A DNA stretch of 64,000 nucleotides from JAIVHC01 sp049975505 (GTDB lineage: Bacteria > Desulfobacterota > Desulfuromonadia > Desulfuromonadales > Desulfuromonadaceae), in NCBI GenBank assembly GCA_049975505.1, contig JBNGCY010000001.1, positions 54,288-118,287 of the forward strand, written 5' to 3'. Below, one piece after another: positions 7,702 through 16,664 of this stretch. How positions within the stretch are numbered: the first letter of the stretch is position 1; every line of letters begins with the position of its first letter. Made by a program: the position numbers and the translations under genes. Below the pieces are notes generated by a model. The model was not told the origin of the DNA. It worked only from the letters and a program-made list of their open reading frames with translations, and did not search any database.

Positions 7702-10700
7702 TTAACATTCGCACCAGGCATCGCAGGCAGGAAAATACAATCCGGCCCGACAGCGCCTGTCCGGTTCAAGTCGTTGCATAAGAGCGACATAGCGTTCCAG
7801 TTGAGGAGCATACATGCTGCGCTGGCGCTCGAGAAAGATATCCAGTGCTTCCCCATTTTCAGGCAGTGCACTTTTGTAGTCAATAATCCAGCGCACCCCG
7901 GTTGTCGCATCCACAAAGGTGCGATCCACTACGCCGACTACCGTTTCCCCGTCATACATGCCGCAAACTTCAAATTCAGCTGCTGCCTGCGAATGGGAGG
8001 CGAGAATCCATGTGCCGGTTTCACTTTCAATGCTGCGCATGAGCATTTGAAGACAGGATTGCGCCAGAGTATCCGCATCAGCAACATAACCCTCAAGCTG
8101 GAAACGCCGGGATATCTCTTCACGTAATGTATGCAGATACTCCGGATTCTGGCGCGACTTATCTCCACTTAAACAGGCGAGATATTCATGAACCACCGTG
8201 CCGAGAACAGCGCTGCGGCGCATTGCGGCTGAGGTATGTCGATGCTCTGACGAGGTTGCGGATATTTGAGGGAGCAATGCCTCAGTACCGGATGTGGCAT
8301 AAGGAGGAAAGGAATTCAGCGGCAGCCGTTTCAGCACCGAAGTGGTTTGAACCACGTTGTTTTCCTCATCATCCTCGCTGGTATTCCGGATCGAAGAAAA
8401 ATAACCGCTGCATACCGGCCACAGCAGTTGGAGCAGTGAACCACGTTGCGGCGAGGGTTCTCCGTCTGAGTTCAGAGGAGCGTGGGCATAACAGTATATT
8501 TTTCTGCGTGCTCTGGTCAGGGCGACATACAACAGGCGCACGCTCTCGTATTCCTCTTTGCGCTTTTCCATGCGCTCAAGCATGGCATAAACCGGATCAG
8601 AATCTGAAGCACCTCTCCCGGCTATCGGAGCAAGAAGAAGGCCGAAATTGGGGTCTTCCTCCCAGCGCAACATGGTTCTGGGGCTTCTGCCCGTTCGGCT
8701 CCCCAGACCGGGAAGAAATACGTGGTCAAATTCCAGCCCTTTGGCCTTATGGATGGTCATGACATGCAAACGCACTTCAGGTCCGCCCTGAGCGCGGGCG
8801 TAGAGTTGTTTCAGTTGCTCTTCCAGACAGGAAAAATTTTCCACCTCTGCGCCATGCTCGCAACGCTCGAGGACAGTAGCGAATTGACAGAGGGTCTCAC
8901 ATTCCTGCGCACTCCAGCATTTATGTACCTGCAACTCTGCAAGGCATTCATCGCATAGCCTGCGCACAGACATGCGCCCGCGTAGCTGCTGATAGCGCAC
9001 CAGAATTCCAGCCACATGAATAAAGCGGATTCGTGCACCCTCTTCTGCAAAGGGGATGTTCTCCGCTTCGTTCAGAGCGGCGGCTAGGGTGAAAAACCGG
9101 GATACATGCGTAAGATCCTCAAGCTTCAGGCCGCACCACGGGGCACGCAACACGCTCATCCAGCTGAGTTTATCTGCCGGATGAAGAAGTGTTTTCAGAA
9201 CTGACACCGCATCGCGTACCAGCATATTATCTTTTAAGGGATCAATCTCCTGTGCCTGATACGCTATCGCCTCACGTTGCAGCAACGCGGTTATGGAACT
9301 CAGATGGGAGCGGGAGCGCACCAGAATCGCTATATCTTCATCCGCCGAAGAGCTGAGTATTTCTTTGACTCGCTCCACTACCGCACGGGCTTCCGCATCC
9401 GCATCGGCATCGCTTTGCGCTATAAATTCCAGGGCCTCGCCAGCGGCGGGAATAACCGGACAGGCGCGGGAAAATTTCACAGCCCCGCTTCCGGCGTGCT
9501 CATGTGGCGGGAAAATCGTGGAAAACCACTGATTGGTGAGTTCAACCACATTTTTCTGGGAGCGGAAGTTGGCCTGCAACTGCAGAGGAACCAGAGGTAT
9601 CTGCCCAATCCCTTCGCTGCCGGCACGCAAAAACAGGCCCACCTCGGCCTCGCGAAAGCGGTAAATGGATTGCATCGGATCGCCAACAATAAAGAGGGTG
9701 CGCTCCCTGCTCTGATCCCAGGCGCTGGTCAGGGTTTCCAGGAGGCTGAACTGCAGCCAGGATGTGTCCTGAAATTCATCCACCAGAATGTGTTCAATCT
9801 GCTGATCCAACTGGAGCAACAGCTCCGTAGGATTGCCGCTATCGACCAGGGCCTGGCGCGCACTCAGGGCTATCTCGGTAAAATCGGCTTCAGAACTGGT
9901 GCGGAATTCCATCCAGAGCTGCGCCACCAGGCGTGGGAGCACCACCAGCATGGCACGCAGCACTTCCCACGCCGTTTCCCGGTAGTGTGCTCGAGGTAAT
10001 TCACTTACCTCATGCCACACCCCGGAATCGCCCCGATCGCGCAATGCTTCGATCAGCTTCATGGCGATCTGTTTCATCGTCTTACTCTGAGGATCTTTCC
10101 CCGGTGGAAATCCGCAGTTTTTGTCGAGACGTTTGCGCCATTGTCCCTGTCTGGTGAGAAGCACAGAAGCCAGAGCCTGCCACTGTCCGAGGCTCGTTGC
10201 TTGTGGCGGGGGAAACTTCGCCCCCTGATATGTACACACGGGGCTGCTGCTGTCTGCACAATGCTCTGCAGCATACACCCCCAGATTATGCAACTCACGC
10301 TTCATCCCTGCATCCAGAGATGCGTCCGCCTGTCTGAGCACTTCTTCAATCTTGAATTCCAGGTTCTGTTCCAGGGCAGTGCGCATCTGCCCGGGATCAT
10401 CGAGAATATGCCGCATCCACTGATCCCGGCGCGCAAGAAGATCTACCAGCATGTTCTCAAGAATATCCGCGCGATTGTCTACATGCTGCAGGAGCATCTC
10501 CACTGCTGAACGGGTAGAGGGATCCAGGCGCCGGGTAAAGAGCAGCGCCCGAACCGCACTCTGATAGTACTGCTGAGGCAGCTCGGTTATACGTGGCAGG
10601 GCGCCCAAACGTGACAACCACGGCATCCGCCGCACCAGTTCGGCGTTGAGGCTGTCGATGGTCTGAATGCGCAGCTGAGACGGAGTCTTGAGGATGTTCC

Positions 10701-11040
10701 ACTGTCGGCGCCTGTCGCGTTCCAGCACTGCAAGAGCCAGATTACGGGTGATGCGCTGATGTTCCGATAATTCAGGCGGTGCCGGTGATACCGCAGCGCT
10801 GATTGCCCCTACCACACGTTCCCGCATCTCGGCCGCGGCCTTCCGGGTAAAGGTTATAGCGAGAACCTCCCAGGGGTTATCGACGCGCGCGAGCATGACC
10901 AGAAAACGCTGAATCAGAAGCTCGGTTTTACCCGACCCGGCCGGGGCGCGTACAATGCAGGAGATCTCCGGATCGAGGGCACGTTTACGCGCCGCAGCAT
11001 CACTCAGCCCGGCGCTGATGATTTTTTCCGATATGCTCAT
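7702..11040 (-). CDS. addA: AddA-like helicase-nuclease (UvrD superfamily 1 + PD-(D/E)XK)
   Basis: Large subunit of a double-strand-break resection enzyme of the AddAB/RecBCD type. The 1112 residues hold Walker A APAGSGKT (about 32-39), Walker B LVDEFQDTSW, GDPMQSIYRFREAEV, ANFRSQKNVVEL, and VMTIHKAKGLEFDHVFLPG, the full SF1A set. The C-terminus has a RecB-type nuclease core, GVVDRTFVDATTG followed by IIDYKS. Its start codon overlaps the stop of the AddB-like gene by 4 bp, so the two are translationally coupled. No Chi-specific feature is visible. Confidence 0.9.
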   Translation of the reverse strand: MSISEKIISAGLSDAAARKRALDPEISCIVRAPAGSGKTELLIQRFLVMLARVDNPWEVLAITFTRKAAAEMRERVVGAISAAVSPAPPELSEHQRITRNLALAVLERDRRRQWNILKTPSQLRIQTIDSLNAELVRRMPWLSRLGALPRITELPQQYYQSAVRALLFTRRLDPSTRSAVEMLLQHVDNRADILENMLVDLLARRDQWMRHILDDPGQMRTALEQNLEFKIEEVLRQADASLDAGMKRELHNLGVYAAEHCADSSSPVCTYQGAKFPPPQATSLGQWQALASVLLTRQGQWRKRLDKNCGFPPGKDPQSKTMKQIAMKLIEALRDRGDSGVWHEVSELPRAHYRETAWEVLRAMLVVLPRLVAQLWMEFRTSSEADFTEIALSARQALVDSGNPTELLLQLDQQIEHILVDEFQDTSWLQFSLLETLTSAWDQSRERTLFIVGDPMQSIYRFREAEVGLFLRAGSEGIGQIPLVPLQLQANFRSQKNVVELTNQWFSTIFPPHEHAGSGAVKFSRACPVIPAAGEALEFIAQSDADADAEARAVVERVKEILSSSADEDIAILVRSRSHLSSITALLQREAIAYQAQEIDPLKDNMLVRDAVSVLKTLLHPADKLSWMSVLRAPWCGLKLEDLTHVSRFFTLAAALNEAENIPFAEEGARIRFIHVAGILVRYQQLRGRMSVRRLCDECLAELQVHKCWSAQECETLCQFATVLERCEHGAEVENFSCLEEQLKQLYARAQGGPEVRLHVMTIHKAKGLEFDHVFLPGLGSRTGRSPRTMLRWEEDPNFGLLLAPIAGRGASDSDPVYAMLERMEKRKEEYESVRLLYVALTRARRKIYCYAHAPLNSDGEPSPQRGSLLQLLWPVCSGYFSSIRNTSEDDEENNVVQTTSVLKRLPLNSFPPYATSGTEALLPQISATSSEHRHTSAAMRRSAVLGTVVHEYLACLSGDKSRQNPEYLHTLREEISRRFQLEGYVADADTLAQSCLQMLMRSIESETGTWILASHSQAAAEFEVCGMYDGETVVGVVDRTFVDATTGVRWIIDYKSALPENGEALDIFLERQRSMYAPQLERYVALMQRLEPDRRCRAGLYFPACDAWCEC

Positions 11041-13706
11041 ATCTGTTCCTCATCTGTATCGACATCTGCACTGTTGTCCCGAATGCGGCACAGAGGATGG
11101 AGCTCACAGAACTGGCATACCTGCGCATTTACGGGAGCCACGGCGGCATGTGCGGATGCAACATCTTCAGCCAGTTGTTCGAGACCATGCTCCCATTGCT
11201 GCCAAAGACACTTCCACTCATCTTCGTTCATTCCCTTCAGCGGCGATGATCCCGCCGGAGTGTCTGCGTGAGACAGGCACACTCCTTTAACAGCGCACTC
11301 TCCCGCGCGCACCTGAGCGATTCCCACACCTGAAACAGGCTGGTGTTTGCCATACACCGCATACATTGGCAGCTGCGGTTCGAGCAGCGTCTCGCCCACT
11401 ATATCCTTCAAAGAAACTATTCCGGTTTTGTAGTCGATCAGAATCACCGAAGTATCGTGCAGATTCTCATCCACCCGATCCGCAACGGCCGTCAGGTGTA
11501 GAGAGCCTACCTGGAACGCATCGCGCTCTTCAACACTCAACACCCTGAATGGTGGGCGGGAACGCTCAATTTCCAGCCACTCCAGAGCCAGATCAACCAG
11601 ACGTCTGCGTTCCAATGCATGGAATTCCGCAGGAACACAGGCATTGCTGTTTTCTTCCAGAATGGCAGCGCACATCTGCTCCAAAAAATTGCGGATATTC
11701 GCTTCATCACGCCGTAAAAGCTCTTCCTGGGTCTTGATTTCATCCCAGAAACGCTGTAGCAGCAGATGGAGCATGCTGCCGCGCACCCGCATATCCACCC
11801 CCTCAGACGGAGTCTCCAGGGCGCTGATCCGCATGCGATATCCGGCATACGCCTTAAATGGACATGCTGCCTGTGCCTTGAGGAGGTATGTCCCCCCTTT
11901 AACCGCATAGGGGGGATTGTGTCCCTGATATTCAATCTCCAGGGGGATCCCGTGACTGTCAGGGACGACATCCAGAATCGCTGCCTTATCCGTAAAAGCA
12001 CAGGTTTCCGGCAGATCTGACAAATCCTGTACTCCGCAAGCAGGCAAAGGCAGAAAAGGACTCGGGGTGCAGGTGTTTCCATCCTCCGTACAGAGCGGAT
12101 AACTGAATACCACCTCATCTGCGAGGGCGTGAAACTGCCGCATCAGGCGGGTGCTGAATTCGATTTCACGTTCCATGCTCGCACGCGGCATGGCGTGTTT
12201 TTTCTGCACCTGCACAGGGATAAACGTATTGCCGGCCAAAGGCGCAGGGAGAACCTGGGAGTGAAGCCCGCTCACCCAGACAGCATCACATGCAAGCGCC
12301 ACCCCTTCGAGAAGACCCACAACCTGAAGGCGTCTATCGTGCGCTGCAGGCTGAAATACGCTGTCCTCACACAGGCGCACAAGCAGAAGCGCAGCATCCA
12401 TGCGCGAGATATCCCCCTTAACAGCGCTGAGGGAAGAGATGCAGGGCAGAATCTGCTCATCCCAGGCCTGAAGTATCTGATAGGTTTCAGAATCGGGCGC
12501 ATAATCCCCTGGCCATCCGGCCTTGTGCAATGTTGTGACAAAGATATTCGCCCATATTTGAGGATGGTGAAAGTCCCTGATGGCACATAATTCGCGCAGG
12601 GCACCGACAATAGCGTCTATCCCGCAGGTGCACAGGCCCTTGTGCTCCAGAAGCCGGACATAGTTGTCCAGAGGGGCACGCGGCCTTAAACTCGCACGCA
12701 GCTGCGCATCCGCCTCGGCATGCCCATCCATGTGCCTGAGTCCTCCGGCAAGCCAGGGGGAGCGCAGGAGCGAACCAAGGGTATTGAGCTCCACAGGATC
12801 TTCGACCTGCAACAGTTTCAGAGCTGCATGAATTACGCCGTAATCACTTAAAGACCGCCCCAGGGATAGATTGAGTTCAACCTTATCCCCTGCGATCTCG
12901 TTTTCCTCTGTGCACGCGCGCGCATGTTCAGTGAAAATCTGCTCGAGCGTGGACGCATGGCGTTCAAGTTCGGGGACAACAATTCCGACCCGCTTTCCTG
13001 CCGTAATGTGTCTCAAGGCCCAGCTGATAGCATGTTGCAGTTCAGCCCGGGGATCGGCGCAGGAAAATACCCGGGTGCAGGCAAGGCGTGCATCAATCTG
13101 CGGCTCAACTATCCTGGTTCCCCTGAGTTGCAACACTTCGCACACGGAGCGTAATTGCGGGGTTACTTCATCAAATCCGACCAGCCACACCTCATCAGGA
13201 ACCGGGATCGCCCCGGTGTCAAACTGGTTCCGCATAAATGTGCCCAGGCGTTGCTGATCCAGATAGGTATGGGTATCGCAGTATTCAAGATAGGCTGTAC
13301 ACCAGCGTTTAAATGCATGTTCCTCCGGAGTGGAGGCGGAGTAGGAGTCCGGTTCTACCAGATGTTCACACAGCATGGCATAGGCTTTAAGCGCCTGCTT
13401 AACCGTGGCTCCGATCTGAAGCAGGGCATACTCCTGCTGTTTGAGATCGGCGCGGATAATGTCATACCACAGCACATCCTGCTGTGCCGGGTTGAGGAGC
13501 AAAGCGATGGAAGGATTGTGCATCAGACACCGGCGCCACCACAGTTGGGAGGTGAATATCTGCGGTACCGCCCAGGCATCAGCACCCTGCCGTTGCTGCC
13601 AGTGCTGATACTCCTCTTTCAGGGTACGGGTCATGCGCTGATTGACGGTAATTATAACGGCGCCGCGCTGAGCAGCAGCACAAATATCCTCTACTTGATA
13701 CAACAC
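11037..13706 (-). CDS. addB: AddB-like PD-(D/E)XK nuclease with iron-sulfur cysteines
   Basis: Partner of the AddA-like protein. The 889 residues have no intact Walker A near the N-terminus (AVIITVNQRMTRTL), so it is probably an inactive helicase fold as in the family often annotated as probable DNA repair protein. The C-terminal nuclease shows GSMLHLLLQRFW, AVADRVDE and LIDYKTG. A cysteine in QAACPFKAY and the trio CQFCELHPLC near the end match the 4Fe-4S staple of AddB/Cas4-type nucleases. The name addB is by family resemblance; a helicase-dead paralogue with another role is possible. Confidence 0.82.
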   Translation of the reverse strand: MLYQVEDICAAAQRGAVIITVNQRMTRTLKEEYQHWQQRQGADAWAVPQIFTSQLWWRRCLMHNPSIALLLNPAQQDVLWYDIIRADLKQQEYALLQIGATVKQALKAYAMLCEHLVEPDSYSASTPEEHAFKRWCTAYLEYCDTHTYLDQQRLGTFMRNQFDTGAIPVPDEVWLVGFDEVTPQLRSVCEVLQLRGTRIVEPQIDARLACTRVFSCADPRAELQHAISWALRHITAGKRVGIVVPELERHASTLEQIFTEHARACTEENEIAGDKVELNLSLGRSLSDYGVIHAALKLLQVEDPVELNTLGSLLRSPWLAGGLRHMDGHAEADAQLRASLRPRAPLDNYVRLLEHKGLCTCGIDAIVGALRELCAIRDFHHPQIWANIFVTTLHKAGWPGDYAPDSETYQILQAWDEQILPCISSLSAVKGDISRMDAALLLVRLCEDSVFQPAAHDRRLQVVGLLEGVALACDAVWVSGLHSQVLPAPLAGNTFIPVQVQKKHAMPRASMEREIEFSTRLMRQFHALADEVVFSYPLCTEDGNTCTPSPFLPLPACGVQDLSDLPETCAFTDKAAILDVVPDSHGIPLEIEYQGHNPPYAVKGGTYLLKAQAACPFKAYAGYRMRISALETPSEGVDMRVRGSMLHLLLQRFWDEIKTQEELLRRDEANIRNFLEQMCAAILEENSNACVPAEFHALERRRLVDLALEWLEIERSRPPFRVLSVEERDAFQVGSLHLTAVADRVDENLHDTSVILIDYKTGIVSLKDIVGETLLEPQLPMYAVYGKHQPVSGVGIAQVRAGECAVKGVCLSHADTPAGSSPLKGMNEDEWKCLWQQWEHGLEQLAEDVASAHAAVAPVNAQVCQFCELHPLCRIRDNSADVDTDEEQI

Positions 13707-13722
13707 CTGATTTCAATTCCTT

Positions 13723-15234
13723 TCAGTAGTGCCGCCCGGCTGCCCTCTTCTCTGCTAAACCCGACCTGGATTCAGAAGGAAATCCCAGGCGATACAGCAC
13801 GCCACTGTGCGCATCCGCGATATAGAGATTGCCGTGCGCAGATACAGCAAGTGCCGCGGGTTGCGCATATATTCTGGTAGGAGTGGCACAACCGCTGAGG
13901 ATATCCACACCCCACCCGGTCAGACCGCCCGTGTTGTCGAGAGGAAGTGCAATAACCCTGAAACCCTGACGCTCAGGATCATCGGAACGCCCCAGCAGAG
14001 CAACGTAGAGCATGGAACGGTAACGCCGGGGGGCATTAAGATCAGTGCCAAAAGCGAGTGCTGCAGGAACACTGTGGGGCTGAAGGGTAACAAGAGGGGC
14101 TTTGGTATCCCGGCAGATCGTACGGGTGCCCAATTCCCGGTCCGGAATCTGAAAAGCGTAACAGAACGGCCAGCCGTAGTCGGCTCCGCGTTCAAGGACA
14201 TTGATCTCATCTGCGGGGGCATCAAAGCCCAGGGTTTCAGGGGCATCATCCGCGGCCCAGATTTCACCGCTTTCCGGATGACGCTCCAGAGCCCGGGCAT
14301 GATGCAATCCGGCGGCAAAAAGTTCCACCTTACCATCGGGATTTATTTCAAGTACTGCGGCCTGTTGCCACTGCATGCTCTCAGGATCTGTGTCCCCGGC
14401 AGCCACCGACAGATAGAGCGTGCCATCAGAAGTCACAGCCAGGGCGCGGCGCTCATCCGGCAGTGCCGGGGGCAGATCGGTGACAATATATGTACCGGAT
14501 TCATGCCTGCGTGAATGTGGATTATCAATTTTCAGAACCGCGGTGCGTGTTGCCACATACATACACCCTGAATGCCATGCCAGCCCCATGGGCTGATCCA
14601 GATCGGAGCGAAAAATACTCTTTCGCCATGACCACGCGCCAGCATCCTTCTCATCCGCTGACGGTAGTTTTCGTTCCAGGCGATATATTGTACCGGTATC
14701 GGGCACAGACACATATAATGTGTCCATGGATCCTTCGGGAACAAATATCATGTCAGCCGCTCCATTAAGGCCGCTGGCGACTGCATGCAGATCCAGCCCT
14801 TCGGGAAGCCGGACTTCAGCTCTGCCTTCTTTTCCTCCAATTAAGATGGGATGGGCTTTAACCTTAAAATGCGGAGGTTCCGGGACAGCTCCGGAATCAG
14901 GAGATATAGTGGCTTTATCATCCACGCGGGAAAGGTATTCTCCTTTTTTGAGATCCGGAGTTAATCTGTACACCTGAGCCAACCTCTGTTCATCCTGGGG
15001 CGACCACAGCCGTTCTGCACTCAGGTGCGCCAGGAGTACCGCCATGGGGATAGCCAGAAGCAGCATCCCCCTGCCCCAGCGCTTCCCGATAAGGGCCAGC
15101 GCAAAGCCCACTCCAAGCATGGCGAGAAAGAGCAGAAGCGGACATTTGAAGGAAAATGTCTCCACCCCGAACACCAGCAATGCCGAACCATACAACAGGA
15201 GCAGATACAGAACAAATTCAATTATCGCGCGCAT
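13723..15234 (-). CDS. Membrane-anchored glucose/sorbosone dehydrogenase-like beta-propeller protein
   Basis: 503 residues. The first 75 or so hold about three hydrophobic segments (LYLLLLYGSALLVFG, LLLFLAMLGVGFALALIG, GMLLLAIPMAVLLA). The rest resembles the PQQ-dependent sugar dehydrogenase (L-sorbosone dehydrogenase) propeller: repeated blade motifs such as PMGLAWHSGCMYVATR, LALYVALLG-type strands and a C-terminal GNLYIADAHSGVLYRLG. It probably faces the periplasm. Substrate and cofactor are not deducible; many such proteins are uncharacterised. It lies 9 bp after hldD on the same strand, so the two probably share a transcript. Confidence 0.75.
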   Translation of the reverse strand: MRAIIEFVLYLLLLYGSALLVFGVETFSFKCPLLLFLAMLGVGFALALIGKRWGRGMLLLAIPMAVLLAHLSAERLWSPQDEQRLAQVYRLTPDLKKGEYLSRVDDKATISPDSGAVPEPPHFKVKAHPILIGGKEGRAEVRLPEGLDLHAVASGLNGAADMIFVPEGSMDTLYVSVPDTGTIYRLERKLPSADEKDAGAWSWRKSIFRSDLDQPMGLAWHSGCMYVATRTAVLKIDNPHSRRHESGTYIVTDLPPALPDERRALAVTSDGTLYLSVAAGDTDPESMQWQQAAVLEINPDGKVELFAAGLHHARALERHPESGEIWAADDAPETLGFDAPADEINVLERGADYGWPFCYAFQIPDRELGTRTICRDTKAPLVTLQPHSVPAALAFGTDLNAPRRYRSMLYVALLGRSDDPERQGFRVIALPLDNTGGLTGWGVDILSGCATPTRIYAQPAALAVSAHGNLYIADAHSGVLYRLGFPSESRSGLAEKRAAGRHY

Positions 15235-15243
15235 GTATTATAT

Positions 15244-16254
15244 CTATATCTGATTCCGTTCCTGGCCCAGATGCAGCCCCTTCTGAAGATAATTGACCAC
15301 ATAATCGAATACAGCTGCGTTTAACGAATGCTGCTCTCCACGATAACCTGCATTGTGGAGTTTGCTCACATCAGAGCAGGTATAGTACTGGTAGCGATCC
15401 CGCAGTTCTTCAGGCATCTCGATGTATTCAATATCCGGCTCCATCCCCAGGGCGGAAAAAATCGCCCTGGCAAGATCATTCCAGGTATTGGCACTTGAAC
15501 TGCCAACATTGAAAATGCCGTTTACCTCCGGATGTTTTAAGAAAAACAGGGTCATATCCACTACGTCCTTGATATACACAAAGTCGCGTTTCTGTTCTCC
15601 ATCCCCGTATTCAGGCCGATACGATTTGAACAGACTTATCCTGCCCCTGTCCATGATCTGTTCATATGCCTTGATCACCAGAGAGCGCATTTCCCCTTTA
15701 TGATATTCATTGGGACCAAATACATTGAAAAACTTCAACCCCGCAATACTCCCGAGCAATCCTTCGCGGCGCGCCCAGAGATCAAACATATGTTTTGAAT
15801 ATCCATACATATTCAGAGGATGTAAGTGCTCAAGCTCAGACTCGGCATCCCTGAACCCGAGAGATCCATCTCCATAGGTGGCGGCGCTGGAAGCGTAGAT
15901 AAAGCGGGCATTCACCCGGCGCGCATACAGAGCCAGGTGCTTGGTGTACTCAAAATTATTCTGGATCAGATAGCGCGAATCGGTTTCGGTAGTGGCGGAA
16001 CAAGCCCCCATATGGAGGATGGCTTCGATCCCCTCTGCCCCGAAATCGCACAGATGCGGGAGTTCTTCTCCCTGAGCTAGACGCAGAAAATCATCTTTTT
16101 CCACATAGTCGGCATAACGCAAAGATGCGAGGTTACGCCACTTCTCCGAGGTTCCGAGAGAATCGACAACCAATATATCCTCTCGCCCGAGTTGGTTCAG
16201 ACGCCACACCAGGGCGCTGCCGATAAACCCTGCTCCGCCGGTAACAATAATCAT
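15244..16254 (-). CDS. hldD: ADP-L-glycero-D-manno-heptose 6-epimerase
   Basis: Last step in making the heptose donor for the lipopolysaccharide inner core. The 336 residues show the NADP loop TGGAGFIGSALV at the N-terminus, the signature substrate loop VVDSLGTSEKWRNL, KDDFL, and the catalytic MYGYSKHMFD (YxxxK). NVFGPNEYHKGEMRS is diagnostic for HldD rather than other epimerases. Its presence shows an outer membrane with heptose-containing LPS. Confidence 0.93.
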   Translation of the reverse strand: MIIVTGGAGFIGSALVWRLNQLGREDILVVDSLGTSEKWRNLASLRYADYVEKDDFLRLAQGEELPHLCDFGAEGIEAILHMGACSATTETDSRYLIQNNFEYTKHLALYARRVNARFIYASSAATYGDGSLGFRDAESELEHLHPLNMYGYSKHMFDLWARREGLLGSIAGLKFFNVFGPNEYHKGEMRSLVIKAYEQIMDRGRISLFKSYRPEYGDGEQKRDFVYIKDVVDMTLFFLKHPEVNGIFNVGSSSANTWNDLARAIFSALGMEPDIEYIEMPEELRDRYQYYTCSDVSKLHNAGYRGEQHSLNAAVFDYVVNYLQKGLHLGQERNQI

Positions 16255-16664
16255 AGTTCAGAAATCTCCTGTATCAGTGAAGTTCAGAAGCCAAGGTAAT
16301 CTATAATAATAAATATTCGATAAATATCACGTTTTCTGTATACTATCACTGCAAACATAAACGCGCAAACCGGTATCCACCAGGGTGCACTTAATCACAA
16401 CCGGACAAGATTCATCGCTTCAAACCCTTTTAAGTCAGGCTAAACAGTGTTTTACATTTCACCTGATGGCGTTGATTATTCTTGACAATTTCATTTATAC
16501 AAGTCTATGTTCTTTTTTCAACAAGACTAAAAGTGCAAACATATAGCGCTACACCAGATGGCCCCCTTTTAATGGAATTATGCTCCCTTTCAATGACCTG
16601 TAAATATTCACAGCGTGGCGCGAATATTTTTTACCCTGACTAAAAAACTGAAAGGACACGCAAC
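16255..16664. promoter_or_regulatory. Divergent promoter region hldD/maeB with leader hairpin
   Basis: A stretch of 410 bp with no gene. A good sigma-70-like promoter for maeB is TTGACA at 16482-16487 and TATGTT at 16506-16511, spacing 18. About 35 bp before the maeB start, AAATATTC (16602-16609) and GAATATTT (16622-16629) form an 8-bp inverted repeat that could be a leader hairpin or an operator. The hldD promoter was not located. Confidence 0.5.

Noticed and set aside
9277..9999. A 240-residue plus-strand frame inside addA
   Set aside because: Lies antisense to conserved AddA helicase motifs and shows no family features.
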